This document shows, in pieces, positions 8,291 through 17,135 of a DNA stretch of 22,877 bases. The stretch lies in NCBI GenBank assembly GCA_030844565.1, contig JAUUNK010000067.1, forward strand, positions 1-22,877. The letters are read 5' to 3'. Source of the DNA: Bacteroides ovatus (lineage in GTDB: Bacteria; Bacteroidota; Bacteroidia; Bacteroidales; Bacteroidaceae). Position 1 is the stretch's first letter, and every line of letters begins with the position of its first letter. A model generated the notes under the pieces. The model was not told where the DNA came from. It ran no database searches and saw only the letters and a list, made by a program, of their open reading frames with translations. The position numbers were made by a program, and so were the translations under genes.

Positions 8291-8898
8291 TTAGAGATGG
8301 TTATACACCTTAATCCTTTCTAGATACTCGGAGGTCAATTCGGGCACCTCTTTACGTGGTATAAATAAATCCATCACCCTCATATTTTTATCTAATACAA
8401 ATAAATAAGGAAGATGCTTCTCCTCTACTGGAAGATCGAGAGATTTTACATTATAAACATGAGTAAAAACTTTATTTAGCCGCTTAAAACTTTTCAAATC
8501 TTTTCTAAATCTATAAGTTGCCAATATTATAATTTCAATATTCCTATTTTGTTTGCCGAATTCGTTTATTAATGCAACAACGTCATCAACACAAGGCGTA
8601 CAACTTAAATAGGAATATCTCAAAACAAGACTATTTTTTTCATTTTTAGCCCAGATAAGGTAATGCTATCTCCCGATTCCGTATATAAATACATCTGTGG
8701 AGAAAGCGTGCACATTCCTATTTTAGAAGAAATTATATCCTCTTTTAAAAGAAGGTTTTGATGAAAGAGCTTGTTTATCTTACTATTTAACGCCTGTTCT
8801 TGTCTCACCGAATGTTCATGCTTCCTAGACAGACTGTATAGAAGAAATATATCTACAAGAAATAAACAGCAACCTATTGTATACATCCAATACCGCAT
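8291..8898 (-). pseudogene. Membrane-anchored thioredoxin-fold (TlpA/redoxin-like) protein, split by a frameshift at an A7 tract
   Basis: Two overlapping frames together encode one protein. The 5' part (8898 to 8620) has an N-terminal membrane anchor (about residues 3-22), a coiled-coil-like stretch and SGDSITLSGLK. The 3' part (to 8291) has a CTPC redox motif, then LPYLFVLDKNMRVMDLFIPRKE, as in redoxins. The frames meet at a run of seven A (8634-8640). With eight A the sequence would read MKKNSLVLRYSYLSCTPC without a break and give 202 residues with Cys100/Cys103. As written, translation stops at 8620 before the redox motif. Possible causes are a real frameshift, slippage-based expression, or a homopolymer error. 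It starts 10 nt after a propeller gene. A role in disulfide exchange for the cysteine-containing peptide upstream is inference. Confidence 0.82.
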
Positions 8899-8908
8899 AA
8901 TACTACTT

Positions 8909-10036
8909 TCATTTCAATTTATAAATAGCTAAAATCGGATTATCATCTATACGGACCGATAACAATTCTTGCGGTATCATCTCCATTCTAGAAACTTGCC
9001 TATAACTATCTATCTGGTCAGGTGAGAAAACTTGCAAAATAGAAGATTCATTATAATACTTTATATCCTGAGTTATAAGCGGATATTTATGTGATGGAAA
9101 CATAACTCCAGTCTTCATTTGCTTAGTTATTTTATCGTAAAATACGCTATATGGCAGAGTCATATAAACAAAAGAAAACATATAATACTTTTTAGAGCTA
9201 ACAAAACCGCCAATAGACTCAATAGGCCATTTATCCTCTGGCATCATCATACGAAACTCCATTCTTTCATCATTAGAAGCTGTCTGTAATTCTTTAGGAT
9301 ATATTTTATCTGCCTCAAAAATTATCTCTAGAATTTTTTCCTGTCCGTCGGGTAAAAGTTTATAAGCAGAATATTCATAAGGATAACATATATAATGGCT
9401 TCGAGTATCTTGTGAAAAGGGATAAGTGCTATCTCCTACCCCCAACTGCTGCTTGGGAAAGGAAGCATACCGAGAGTATGGTTTTCCACTTTCCCTCTTT
9501 AAGACCAGAATATTATTCAGACTTTTATTTTGATACTCCCCATACAAATAAAAATACTTCGAATCCAACAAAAAAGAAGAAGCATAATCCTTGAAAGGAA
9601 TATTCTCTATATACTCAAGCTCCAAATCATAAACTATGATTTTCCTACAGGCAGGAGAAAGAACATATATCAAATTTTTTTCCACCTGAAAGTCGGTAAG
9701 GTTCAGATAATAGCCTTCTCCTACTCCCACTTTATTTAGTTTTTTTTGGAAAGTACCTTGGGAGTTAAATACCAAAATCTGGTTTTGTTTTTTATCCAAG
9801 ATATAAATCAAGGAATCAGTATGGATTACTTTATCAATATTAAAGATCAAATTATCCTCTCTGGTTTCCAAAGGAATATAGGTAACTTCTTCAAACACAG
9901 AATCAGGGACTATAAACAAAATATCATCATGAGGCAACGACACTGTCAAATATTCCGTTGACGAAGTTATTTCCGGTTCCCTACTACATCCGTAGATGAA
10001 TACCAACACGACTGAACATACTATATTTTTCCACAT
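8909..10036 (-). CDS. Six-bladed beta-propeller lipoprotein
   Basis: The protein has 375 residues from the ATG at 10036 (MWKNIV). The frame also opens at 10066, but the downstream ATG begins the lipoprotein leader directly, with IYGC ending at Cys17. The blade pattern is clear. The family hallmark is weakened to GVGEGYY. It ends IDDNPILAIYKLK, nearly the same as the remnant at 4071, with the same bases after the stop. It lies between the NVEALA peptide gene and the thioredoxin-fold gene. This makes it the propeller most closely tied to the peptide, perhaps as receptor or carrier; that is inference. Confidence 0.87.
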   Translation of the reverse strand: MWKNIVCSVVLVFIYGCSREPEITSSTEYLTVSLPHDDILFIVPDSVFEEVTYIPLETREDNLIFNIDKVIHTDSLIYILDKKQNQILVFNSQGTFQKKLNKVGVGEGYYLNLTDFQVEKNLIYVLSPACRKIIVYDLELEYIENIPFKDYASSFLLDSKYFYLYGEYQNKSLNNILVLKRESGKPYSRYASFPKQQLGVGDSTYPFSQDTRSHYICYPYEYSAYKLLPDGQEKILEIIFEADKIYPKELQTASNDERMEFRMMMPEDKWPIESIGGFVSSKKYYMFSFVYMTLPYSVFYDKITKQMKTGVMFPSHKYPLITQDIKYYNESSILQVFSPDQIDSYRQVSRMEMIPQELLSVRIDDNPILAIYKLK

Positions 10037-10112
10037 ATTGTTTAATGCTATTTTTAACAGCATCATCGGCTATATGATAATTACACACACCGATAATGCT
10101 GACTATTCTTAC

Positions 10113-10529
10113 CTAAAATCCTCCTAATTTTTCATATAATTGAGCACAAGTATATGTTGAACAAGCATAGTTTCCATCTTTTGAACAATCCCGAGCAACC
10201 TTCCTCCAAGTTTTTGAAAATTTAGCTCCTACCTTATAATTGCCGACCGTATACTTCTTACCGAATACAGTAATAGTTCCGTCACTACCTACTGTTTGAG
10301 ATATAGTACAATCATTATAATGTATACTGAATTCATATTCACCAGAGTTATTTTCTCCCGTGTCATTTCCCCCCGTGCCATTTTCTCCATCACCATTCTC
10401 ACTCAATGCATCAATAGACGTCATTGCTAAATCGTACGTACGATTTACTTCCAGCACTGTTTTCACATTCAACACCGTTACAGCCATTACTACAAGAGCT
10501 GCCACCAAATAAACTTTTTTCTTTTTCAT
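10113..10529 (-). CDS. NVEALA-type exported small protein with four cysteines
   Basis: The protein has 138 residues from the ATG at 10529, chosen because it opens MKKKK plus a hydrophobic leader; the frame continues upstream to 10598 only by running into the ligase gene. Residues 6-27 are the hydrophobic export segment. SIDALSENGDGE at 38-49 corresponds to the NVEALA motif that marks the end of the leader in this Bacteroides family. A Gly/Asn/Glu/Asp linker follows (about 45-65), then a small domain with Cys74, Cys115, Cys123 and Cys128. Family function is not established. Neighbours are a ligase-like membrane protein 26 nt upstream and a propeller lipoprotein downstream. The leader bases match a scar at 6690-6724. 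Confidence 0.8.
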   Translation of the reverse strand: MKKKKVYLVAALVVMAVTVLNVKTVLEVNRTYDLAMTSIDALSENGDGENGTGGNDTGENNSGEYEFSIHYNDCTISQTVGSDGTITVFGKKYTVGNYKVGAKFSKTWRKVARDCSKDGNYACSTYTCAQLYEKLGGF

Positions 10530-10555
10530 GTTACTTCTTTTTAAATTGTTAATAA

Positions 10556-12334
10556 TTATTTTGTTAATAAAGAATTCATTTCCATACGCATCTCCCATAT
10601 CGCCTTAGAATTTACCTTAGGCTTTTTGGATAGCACGATATTTGCCATTTCCTTCATTTCCGTTTCATGAAAGAAGGATGGCTCTGCATATAGTTTTGCC
10701 AACAAATAATAAGGATAGATGCGGATAGGCAATAGGTGCGTAGATTTTTTAAAACATTCCTCTGCTTGGACAAAGTTACCCGAGGCTTGATAACACTGCC
10801 CTTGAACATTATAAATATTGGGATGGCAGCTTATCAATTTAGCCCGCTCGAGAATAGCAATTGCTTCCTCATATCTTTTTTGAGCATACAAACATCCTGC
10901 ATATTTCATCAGGAAATTAAAATTATGTTTAAAGTAGTCGTAGAGTCTGCCATATCCCGTCGCAGCTTCTTTCAGAGAAGAATGATCTTGCAACACCTTA
11001 ATATAATACAAACGGTCGGAAAGTTCCCTCATATTACGGAGCTTATAAACGCCGGCTATATTTCCTGCCAATAGAACCGCCATCAACAGCAACACACCGA
11101 TTCTATGACGAAGAGAAGATAGATTTTTGTTCGGCGCAGTCGCACAGACAGCGAGTAACAGCACCCCCAACGGTAGAAAAGATAGTAATTGAAACGGATA
11201 GGAGGAAAAGGAGAAAAGCAATAAAGAAAGCAATCCCGAACTTGCCGCATATTCTTTATTGCGAATTCCTTGACGCAGCCCCCAAAATACCAAAGTAACA
11301 AAGAGGAGCAACAAAATTATCCCTCCTTCTACACCCAGTTGTAGATACTCATTAAAGGCATACTCCGGTGCTCCTGCTATCCTTTCTTCCAGCCCAGTGT
11401 AATCCCCAGACGCAAAATAATCAGCCTGCATTTTTCCATAAATTTCCGGAAAACTACCTGCACCATATCCCAGCAAAGGGCGGTGAAATATTGCTTTACA
11501 AGTATTTTCCCAAATAAACAGCCTGCCATAAGCGGAATCGGATTTCAACTGGAAAAGAGAAATAAACACAAAACCAAGAGCACACATCACTGTAAATCCG
11601 CCTACCAGGGTAGCATAATGATGAGATTTTATATACTTTCTAATTTTGCTAATCCAATTATAATGTATCGCCAGCACCCACACACTACTTACAGCCAATG
11701 CCACCCATGCCGAACGACTCATCCCGGCAGGCAATATGCAAAGCATCAAACAAAAAGCGAATATCCACTAATAACGAATCTTTCCTCGAGACTGAAGCAA
11801 TAAACATAAGCTAATAGGAAAAATCATAGCCAAATAACCGGAATAAGGACCGGGATTATAAAAAGGACCGGTTATTGCAAACAATCTGTGATTGGAAAAT
11901 TGAATTCCATACAGTTGGAGCAATCCCCAAACAGCCAGCATGCAACCTATCGCCACAATCCCTCCAAATAAAATTCTTCTTGAAATGGCCACGTTTGTCA
12001 GCAGTATCCGAACTGCAAACCACAATATCCATAATAAAAAGGCATATATTATTTTCCAATTAGCTAACTGAAGTTCATAATCATAGCGGGCAGCATAATA
12101 AACTACTAAAACTGTGATAAGTATGTCCGGTCCAGAGAATCTGAAAGCGTTTCTTTGTATCATAAATGTAAAGAAGGCTACTATGCTAACCAGACCTATT
12201 CCCACAGATAAGGGAAAAAGCAGAAGATAGTTATCAAACATATCATACCGTACAAAAAAGGTGCTGCACAGCATCACGCAAATAAATAGAGTGATTCCGG
12301 TTGACAATATGATATGTTTCATGTTATTTATCAT
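10556..12334 (-). pseudogene. O-antigen ligase/polymerase-like membrane protein with TPR tail, interrupted by one in-frame TAG
   Basis: A single frame of 592 codons is broken only by TAG at 11768-11770 (codon 189), between GKIRY and WIFAFCLMLC. Frame and hydrophobic pattern continue unbroken across it. The N-terminal 188 codons hold several membrane helices. After the stop come more helices, a Wzy_C/O-antigen-ligase-like region (RPLLGYGAGSF, NEYLQLGVEGG), then a soluble tail with TPR-like repeats (RYEEAIAILERA, NFVQAEECFKKS). Family members join glycan chains to lipid or protein acceptors at the outer face of the inner membrane. It is the first gene of the array. Either it is inactivated by a recent point mutation (for example a Tyr codon to TAG) or it is read through. 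Start is 12334 or 12322. Confidence 0.85.
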
Positions 12335-12375
12335 TTTCTACGTTTACTAAGCGTTCATTTCTTATGATGGGAGAA

Positions 12376-12510
12376 TCAAAAGTCACTAATGAATAAAAGA
12401 GAATTCGAATCATCAGCGAGCACATTTATTTTCTGCTCTTTTGTTTAATAGGTAGAAAGCAGGCTGTACACCAATAACAAGACATATTTCATATACATGT
12501 TATTCTTCAT
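12376..12510 (-). pseudogene. Possible broken small exported peptide gene
   Basis: From the ATG at 12510 the frame gives a signal-like segment (MKYVLLLVYSLLSTY after a short lead), then TAA (12445-12447). It continues in frame as TKEQKINVLADDSNS and stops at 12376. The NVLADD stretch faintly recalls an NVEALA motif. If real, it is a nonsense-disrupted peptide precursor of about 44 codons just upstream of the ligase gene. It could equally be chance; no good ribosome binding site is visible. Confidence 0.25.
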
Positions 12511-12598
12511 TTGTATTAGATCGTTTCGCAATATTACCTATCTTTTGGGTTTCTAGATTCCTCAGCTAACAAAACTTGATTCATTTACTATCACAACG

Positions 12599-12606
12599 CA
12601 AATGTA
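12599..12606 (-). promoter_or_regulatory. Putative -7 box (TACATTTG) for the peptide/propeller array
   Basis: On the minus strand the bases read TACATTTG, a perfect match to the Bacteroides TAnnTTTG element. It lies in the only large gap upstream of the array and is oriented toward it. A TTTG -33 element at the usual ~19-21 nt spacing is not clear (nearest is about 28 nt away), so strength is uncertain. Confidence 0.45.
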
Positions 12607-12677
12607 TACGAAAAAATTCACATCATCATCACAACAAATATCTATTTTTTTCAAAACCGGTAAGTTCTCTAAAATTT

Positions 12678-12712
12678 GATTAGGAGGAACACCTTAACCA
12701 TTCCTCCTAATC
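12678..12712 (-). terminator. Hairpin terminator of the susCD operon
   Basis: A perfect 12-bp stem (GATTAGGAGGAA at 12678-12689 pairing with TTCCTCCTAATC at 12701-12712) encloses an 11-nt loop. It begins 28 bp past the stop of the last operon gene. On the minus strand it is followed by AAATTTT, a weak U-tract; on the plus strand by TTTTT. It probably ends the susC-to-discoidin operon before the next promoter. Confidence 0.8.
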
Positions 12713-12740
12713 TTTTTATCCTAACCAATTTTCAACCCTA

Positions 12741-13910
12741 TCATTCTTCTTTAGCAGTAGTAAACAATATTTCGGCGATGCTGGCATGCGGAGCATTATT
12801 ACTAGCCGTCACCGAAGCGCGGATATATCTGCCACTCACAGTTTCGGGCAATAATAGAATCTGAGCGTTAGGAACCGGATCATTCGGAAAATCCAATAAT
12901 CCCAGTTCTGTCCAGTTTTCCTTATCATCGCTAATGCTAAACACCACAGTTTTGGTATCCTTGTTATCTTTGCGTCTAGCCAACTCAATCGATATAATTT
13001 TCTGCGCTTCTTGCATATCGATAGTGATTAAGTGTGGCAAGGGAGGTTTGGCATTATCATTCCATTTTGAATGCCAGAAAGTAGACAGATCACCATCCAG
13101 CAAAGCTGTCACATAGCCGTTGACGGGTCCTTCGCCGCCAGCTTCTTCGGTATTTGCTTCAACCGTCCATCCCGTGCGGTCTACATCCGTATATCGGGTA
13201 TGATAGATTGCCTCCCAATCTGCCTTAGACACAGTATAATAGCTGGGGAAGGAGAAAGTTTTTTCCAACGACTCCATATTGTCAAGAGCATTTTTCTCGG
13301 GCTTAAACAGAGAAGATACAATGAAATCTGTGCCAGGAACAAAATCTTCTATAAATGTAGAAGCCTCATTCTCAGTCACAAACAAGGTTTTCTGTGTGCC
13401 TTCACCATTGGTATACGTTAAATGCGTACCGATACATCCCTCTTCGGGAGCCCAATTAAGCGTCACGCCTGCGGGAGTAGCAACCATGGAATTAATGCCC
13501 CGTTGCGGCAACCGAGACTGGTAGGTAGGTCCGTAGACTTCTCCGGAAGCCGTTTGCGGCAAAGACTCTTTGCCCGTTTCGCTTTTGATTACCACTTTAA
13601 AGATGTATTTACCTTCGGGAAGCTCTATAATCTTTGACATGAAATCCTTCGTCCGGTCTGCTGCAACCTCAAGAGGTTGTTCGCAGCCATTCCAGCTTAT
13701 TTCACACATGCTGATTCGCGGGTCTGCGTTCAGCCTCCACACTAACTCTATCCTGTTAAATCCGCCGTTTACATACAAAGTATCGGCGTGTCCTATATAG
13801 GTTTCTTCGCCCATCTTAAGATATTTCTCATGGGTTTCATAAAGGTCTCCGCAGGCAACCGCCATAAAAGCAGTCAGGCAGAAAACCATAGATTTCAATA
13901 TATTTTTCAT
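12741..13910 (-). CDS. DUF4998-type lipoprotein with C-terminal F5/8 (discoidin) domain
   Basis: This 389-residue lipoprotein has a leader ending AVAC at Cys20. Residues about 25-230 are of the DUF4998 type (two Ig-like modules; GDLYETHEKYLKMGEETYIGH is typical at the mature N-terminus). Residues about 245-389 form a discoidin-like fold (LLDGDLSTFWHSKW, then GRYIRASVTASN, AEILF). It is the last gene of the operon, 17 nt after its neighbour. By position it is a SusE/SusF-type surface glycan-binding protein that would help SusC/SusD capture substrate at the outer membrane. The ligand is not evident. Confidence 0.87.
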   Translation of the reverse strand: MKNILKSMVFCLTAFMAVACGDLYETHEKYLKMGEETYIGHADTLYVNGGFNRIELVWRLNADPRISMCEISWNGCEQPLEVAADRTKDFMSKIIELPEGKYIFKVVIKSETGKESLPQTASGEVYGPTYQSRLPQRGINSMVATPAGVTLNWAPEEGCIGTHLTYTNGEGTQKTLFVTENEASTFIEDFVPGTDFIVSSLFKPEKNALDNMESLEKTFSFPSYYTVSKADWEAIYHTRYTDVDRTGWTVEANTEEAGGEGPVNGYVTALLDGDLSTFWHSKWNDNAKPPLPHLITIDMQEAQKIISIELARRKDNKDTKTVVFSISDDKENWTELGLLDFPNDPVPNAQILLLPETVSGRYIRASVTASNNAPHASIAEILFTTAKEE

Positions 13911-13927
13911 AAACAGTTCCTATTAAA

Positions 13928-15166
13928 TTATTCAATTATTTGCCCCCAGAACGTCATTTCGCCAATCTGTGGAATTGTTCCTCCACTCCAGTTCTCAAGC
14001 ATATAGATGCGCACATAGCGGAAAGCCGGAGCATCGATAGGCACTTCATGTTCGTCACCGTTGAGGATATATTCTTTATCCTCATTAGTTACCTGTCCAC
14101 TGTCGCCCGAAGGTTTATAGCACCATGTATCCAATATCTCGGTCCATCCTTCGAAGGTAGGATAAGTGTCGCCATCTTCACCTTCCCGACCGCTATCGCG
14201 CATCTCTTCCGTAATCTCATTGCAACCATAAATGATATAATGTTTCAGGTTGTTATGGCTATAAATCCAGGCGGGGGATTCCGTACGTTGCCACATCTTG
14301 AAGCGACTGACTTTGGCAAGCTGTCCCATATCAAACGTAATTGCCATACCAATGCCTTTAGTACCTGCCGCATGGAAACATTTGCTTACCGTATTTCCAT
14401 CCCAGATATTACTAATAGGCAGGCTCGACATAGGAGTCACATCGCCCGGTAACGCAGTAATCTCCCTGAACTTGGATTTATCAAGCTGAACTTCTTCCAA
14501 GGGCAGATTGTCGGTTTCCATGAAATCGGAATAATTATCCCAACGGTCACGGATACGGAACTTAAAAGTCACCGGTTCGGGAGCATATCCCCTAATCGTT
14601 CCTTTACCTTCTTTTGCACTGGAATAGAAGTTTTCCACTGAAGTCCAGTCGTCGCCGTCTTTTCGGAAAGCTTCTACAATAATGTTTGCCTCAGTAGGAT
14701 TCACCCACGACAGCTTAACACCTCCGAAGCTATCCATCACTTTCAATGTCGTAAAGATAATCTTTACAGGCGGAGTGGTAGGGTTCACCGTCACTTGCAC
14801 CGGCTCCGACTCATTTCTGCTTTTATCCACGGACTTTAAGGTAACCTGATAGGAGCCTTCTTCGCCGAAACCTTCCACTTTCAATTTATTTGTATAAGGC
14901 GAAGCTTTGGCAGTTCGTTCGATTCCATTGATCATATAAGTTGCCACTACACACAACAAGTCATCGTCTTTGGGGGCGGTAAAACTAATTATAGCTCCAC
15001 CACTCGTATTTTCTACGGAGATATTGGTGGGAACACCCGGAGCTACACTGTCAGTGGGGTCCAGACCAATCTTCTCATCCTGACCACATCCTGCCAGACA
15101 AAACAGGCTTAATAGGATGGCTGACAAACATCCCTTTATTCTCGAATTATAATTCATTCTTTTCAT
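13928..15166 (-). CDS. DUF4959/DUF5126/DUF5000-type surface lipoprotein
   Basis: This 412-residue lipoprotein has a leader ending LAGC at Cys27; Met1 or Met4 could be the start. Domains in order: an N-terminal Ig-like module of the DUF4959 type (about 35-135, with APGVPTNISVENTSGGAIISF), a middle DUF5126-like module (about 140-230, with GGVKLSWVNP and RDRWDNYSDF), and a C-terminal DUF5000/discoidin-like domain (about 250-412, with NIWDGNTVSKCFH and FRYVRIYMLENWSGG). Such three-domain proteins sit beside SusC/SusD pairs and are thought to bind glycans at the cell surface. It lies 34 nt after susD and 17 nt before the next gene, so is co-transcribed. Confidence 0.88.
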   Translation of the reverse strand: MKRMNYNSRIKGCLSAILLSLFCLAGCGQDEKIGLDPTDSVAPGVPTNISVENTSGGAIISFTAPKDDDLLCVVATYMINGIERTAKASPYTNKLKVEGFGEEGSYQVTLKSVDKSRNESEPVQVTVNPTTPPVKIIFTTLKVMDSFGGVKLSWVNPTEANIIVEAFRKDGDDWTSVENFYSSAKEGKGTIRGYAPEPVTFKFRIRDRWDNYSDFMETDNLPLEEVQLDKSKFREITALPGDVTPMSSLPISNIWDGNTVSKCFHAAGTKGIGMAITFDMGQLAKVSRFKMWQRTESPAWIYSHNNLKHYIIYGCNEITEEMRDSGREGEDGDTYPTFEGWTEILDTWCYKPSGDSGQVTNEDKEYILNGDEHEVPIDAPAFRYVRIYMLENWSGGTIPQIGEMTFWGQIIE

Positions 15167-15200
15167 CTTTTCAACCGTTTTTATAACATAATTACTGAAA

Positions 15201-17120
15201 TCACCAACCCGGATTTTGCACCAGATTCGGATTCTTTTGAATAGCCTCCACCTTTATAGGCCACAAGTAGTCTTTATAAGTAAACTTAGGACGTTCGAAA
15301 AGGATACTCACCCGATAGAAAGTTTCGGCTGTTTCGCCTTTCACGTTCCAACCACGGATTTCACTCGGCAACTCCACTTTCCAACGGCGCAAATCCCAAA
15401 AGCGCTTTCCTTCACCCGCCAACTCGTTCAAGCGTTCCATGTGAATAATCTCACGCATGCCTTCACGTGTGTTAGGCTTATTAGGATATTTCGAATATTT
15501 ACTCCATGCCTCTTTCACTCCCGGGATGCCGGCACGTTGGCGGATGGCGTCAACATATCCATATACATCATCGTTTGGCACACTCAACGTTTCGTTCAAA
15601 GCTTCCGCATACATCAGGTACAAATCGGAAAGGCGGATAATGGGGAAAGCATACCGATAAGGAGTCCAGGCATCATTGGTAAGATTGCATCTGTAACTAC
15701 ATACTTTTTTGTTCAAATACCCTGTATAAGAATGGTCTTCCGAAGTATTCTGCCCGGAGAACTCTTTCCGGCGGAAATGATATTTAGATAAGTTTGTCTG
15801 TGTGTCATCCTTATAACCTGCCCCATACCACGTACCACGGTCGAATGCCAACGAAGCATAAAAACGCGGTTCACGGTCCAGATGGAGAACAGCGGTCTGT
15901 TGTCCCAGTTCCAAGTAATACTTATTATTTCCTTTATCCTCCACCGTTCTATACTCGTAGCGATAAGGATAATTGGCCGACCAGAATTCACCGTTATCTT
16001 CAGAAATGGGCACACCGTTTGCTGAATAAAACTCTTCTACCACAGCCAGCGTGGGTCCTAAGACAGAACGGGCATTATAATTGTTTCCCGTACTCAATTT
16101 AGCCATTGACTGCGTTTCCAGCCCTGTCACGTTCCGCGTACTTCCCCAAACAATCTCCTTGTTCCATTTTTCCGTCACCGCTTCGCCAATATCCAGCAGC
16201 TTACGGGTAGCATCCGATATTTTCAGCGGGTCGGTGAAATAATAAATCCGATGGTCCGCCTCTTCAGCAGTTTGAATAGCATCCAATGCCGCATCGGCTG
16301 CCAGCTTCCATTTATTTGCGTCATAATCAGCAGGGAACAAAGCACGTCCCTGATTATCCTTCACATCTGCATAATCTGAATTGCCATTGAAAAGCGGGCT
16401 AGCTGCCAAAAGCAACAATTGAGCTTTCACGGCTTTTGCAATCGGCTGAGTGATTCGTCCCATTTCCTCTCCTTCGTTGGTTATTTGCAAAGGCAGATTC
16501 TCCACACATTCATCCAACAAATTGGAAATATAAGCCACCACTTCATCTACCGGTTGGCGATAGAGGCGCACTTCTTCCGCCGTAGCATCAATCGATACAT
16601 TTTCGTTTATCACCGGAATAGGTCCATACAGTTGGAAGAGATAAAAATGATAGTATGCCTTTAAAAACTTCACTTCGGCAATCCATCTTTCGCGTTCATA
16701 ATCCTGCAAGTCGCGAGGCTTATCTATATTTTCCAAAAAGATATTGCAATCGCGAATGGCAATCCACAAATTGTTTCCTCCATTGCCACCATCCCAGTAA
16801 TTCATATAAGGGGAATTGCTGTTTTGCGAACCACGACCGATTTCCCAAGCATCGAGTCCAATGCGTTGTTCGATAAACCCGGTTCCTTTCGGCATCAGCC
16901 AATGCTCGTCGCCAGCCAAAAAGCCAACCGCACTGCCATTATCAAAATTCGGCAAATAACTATAACAAGTATGTAAGAACTTGAACGAGTTGATCCGGTT
17001 ACTGAAAGCATTGTCCATACTTGGCGTACCTTCCGGCACTATATTCAGATAATCGCTACAGGAAGTGCCCGTGAGCACCAGAGCTATCAGGAATGATATG
17101 GATAGTATTATTTTTCTCAT
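15201..17120 (-). CDS. susD: SusD/RagB-family outer-membrane nutrient-binding lipoprotein
   Basis: The protein has 639 residues from the ATG at 17120 (MRKIIL); an in-frame ATG at 17129 is also possible. The leader ends TGTSC and is followed by SDYLNIVPEGTPS, the usual SusD mature start. TPR-type helices carry the family pattern (VKFLKAYYHFYLFQLYGPIPV; RLSDLYLMYAEALNE; ERLNELAGEGKRFWDLRRW). The C-terminal DYLWPIKVEAIQKNPNLVQNPGW signature is intact. SusD proteins form the lid over the SusC pore and hand over substrate. It begins 6-15 nt after the susC stop. The symbol denotes family, not starch specificity. Confidence 0.95.
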   Translation of the reverse strand: MRKIILSISFLIALVLTGTSCSDYLNIVPEGTPSMDNAFSNRINSFKFLHTCYSYLPNFDNGSAVGFLAGDEHWLMPKGTGFIEQRIGLDAWEIGRGSQNSNSPYMNYWDGGNGGNNLWIAIRDCNIFLENIDKPRDLQDYERERWIAEVKFLKAYYHFYLFQLYGPIPVINENVSIDATAEEVRLYRQPVDEVVAYISNLLDECVENLPLQITNEGEEMGRITQPIAKAVKAQLLLLAASPLFNGNSDYADVKDNQGRALFPADYDANKWKLAADAALDAIQTAEEADHRIYYFTDPLKISDATRKLLDIGEAVTEKWNKEIVWGSTRNVTGLETQSMAKLSTGNNYNARSVLGPTLAVVEEFYSANGVPISEDNGEFWSANYPYRYEYRTVEDKGNNKYYLELGQQTAVLHLDREPRFYASLAFDRGTWYGAGYKDDTQTNLSKYHFRRKEFSGQNTSEDHSYTGYLNKKVCSYRCNLTNDAWTPYRYAFPIIRLSDLYLMYAEALNETLSVPNDDVYGYVDAIRQRAGIPGVKEAWSKYSKYPNKPNTREGMREIIHMERLNELAGEGKRFWDLRRWKVELPSEIRGWNVKGETAETFYRVSILFERPKFTYKDYLWPIKVEAIQKNPNLVQNPGW

Positions 17121-17135
17121 ACAATACATTGTTTT

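Larger units (their letters stand above)
12335..12740. other. Intergenic region between the two minus-strand transcription units
   Basis: This 406-bp gap holds a terminator for the susCD operon (12678-12712), a likely -7 box for the peptide array (12599-12606) and a short broken reading frame (12376-12510). No other gene is seen. The leader between the putative promoter and the ligase start would be about 260 nt, long enough for leader regulation. Confidence 0.6.

Noticed and set aside
8291..8623. Separate 110-codon thioredoxin gene
   Set aside because: It would start at TTG directly on the redox motif strand, without the N-terminal beta strand or anchor; the upstream frame supplies exactly the missing part after a one-base change.
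10556..11749. Separate gene for the C-terminal ligase half
   Set aside because: Its first codon would be TTG in the middle of a membrane helix, and the frame is continuous with the upstream half through a single TAG.
13940..14452. 170-codon plus-strand frame (and similar plus-strand frames over susC, susD and the signal peptidase)
   Set aside because: They are antisense shadows of well-supported minus-strand genes and have no family character.
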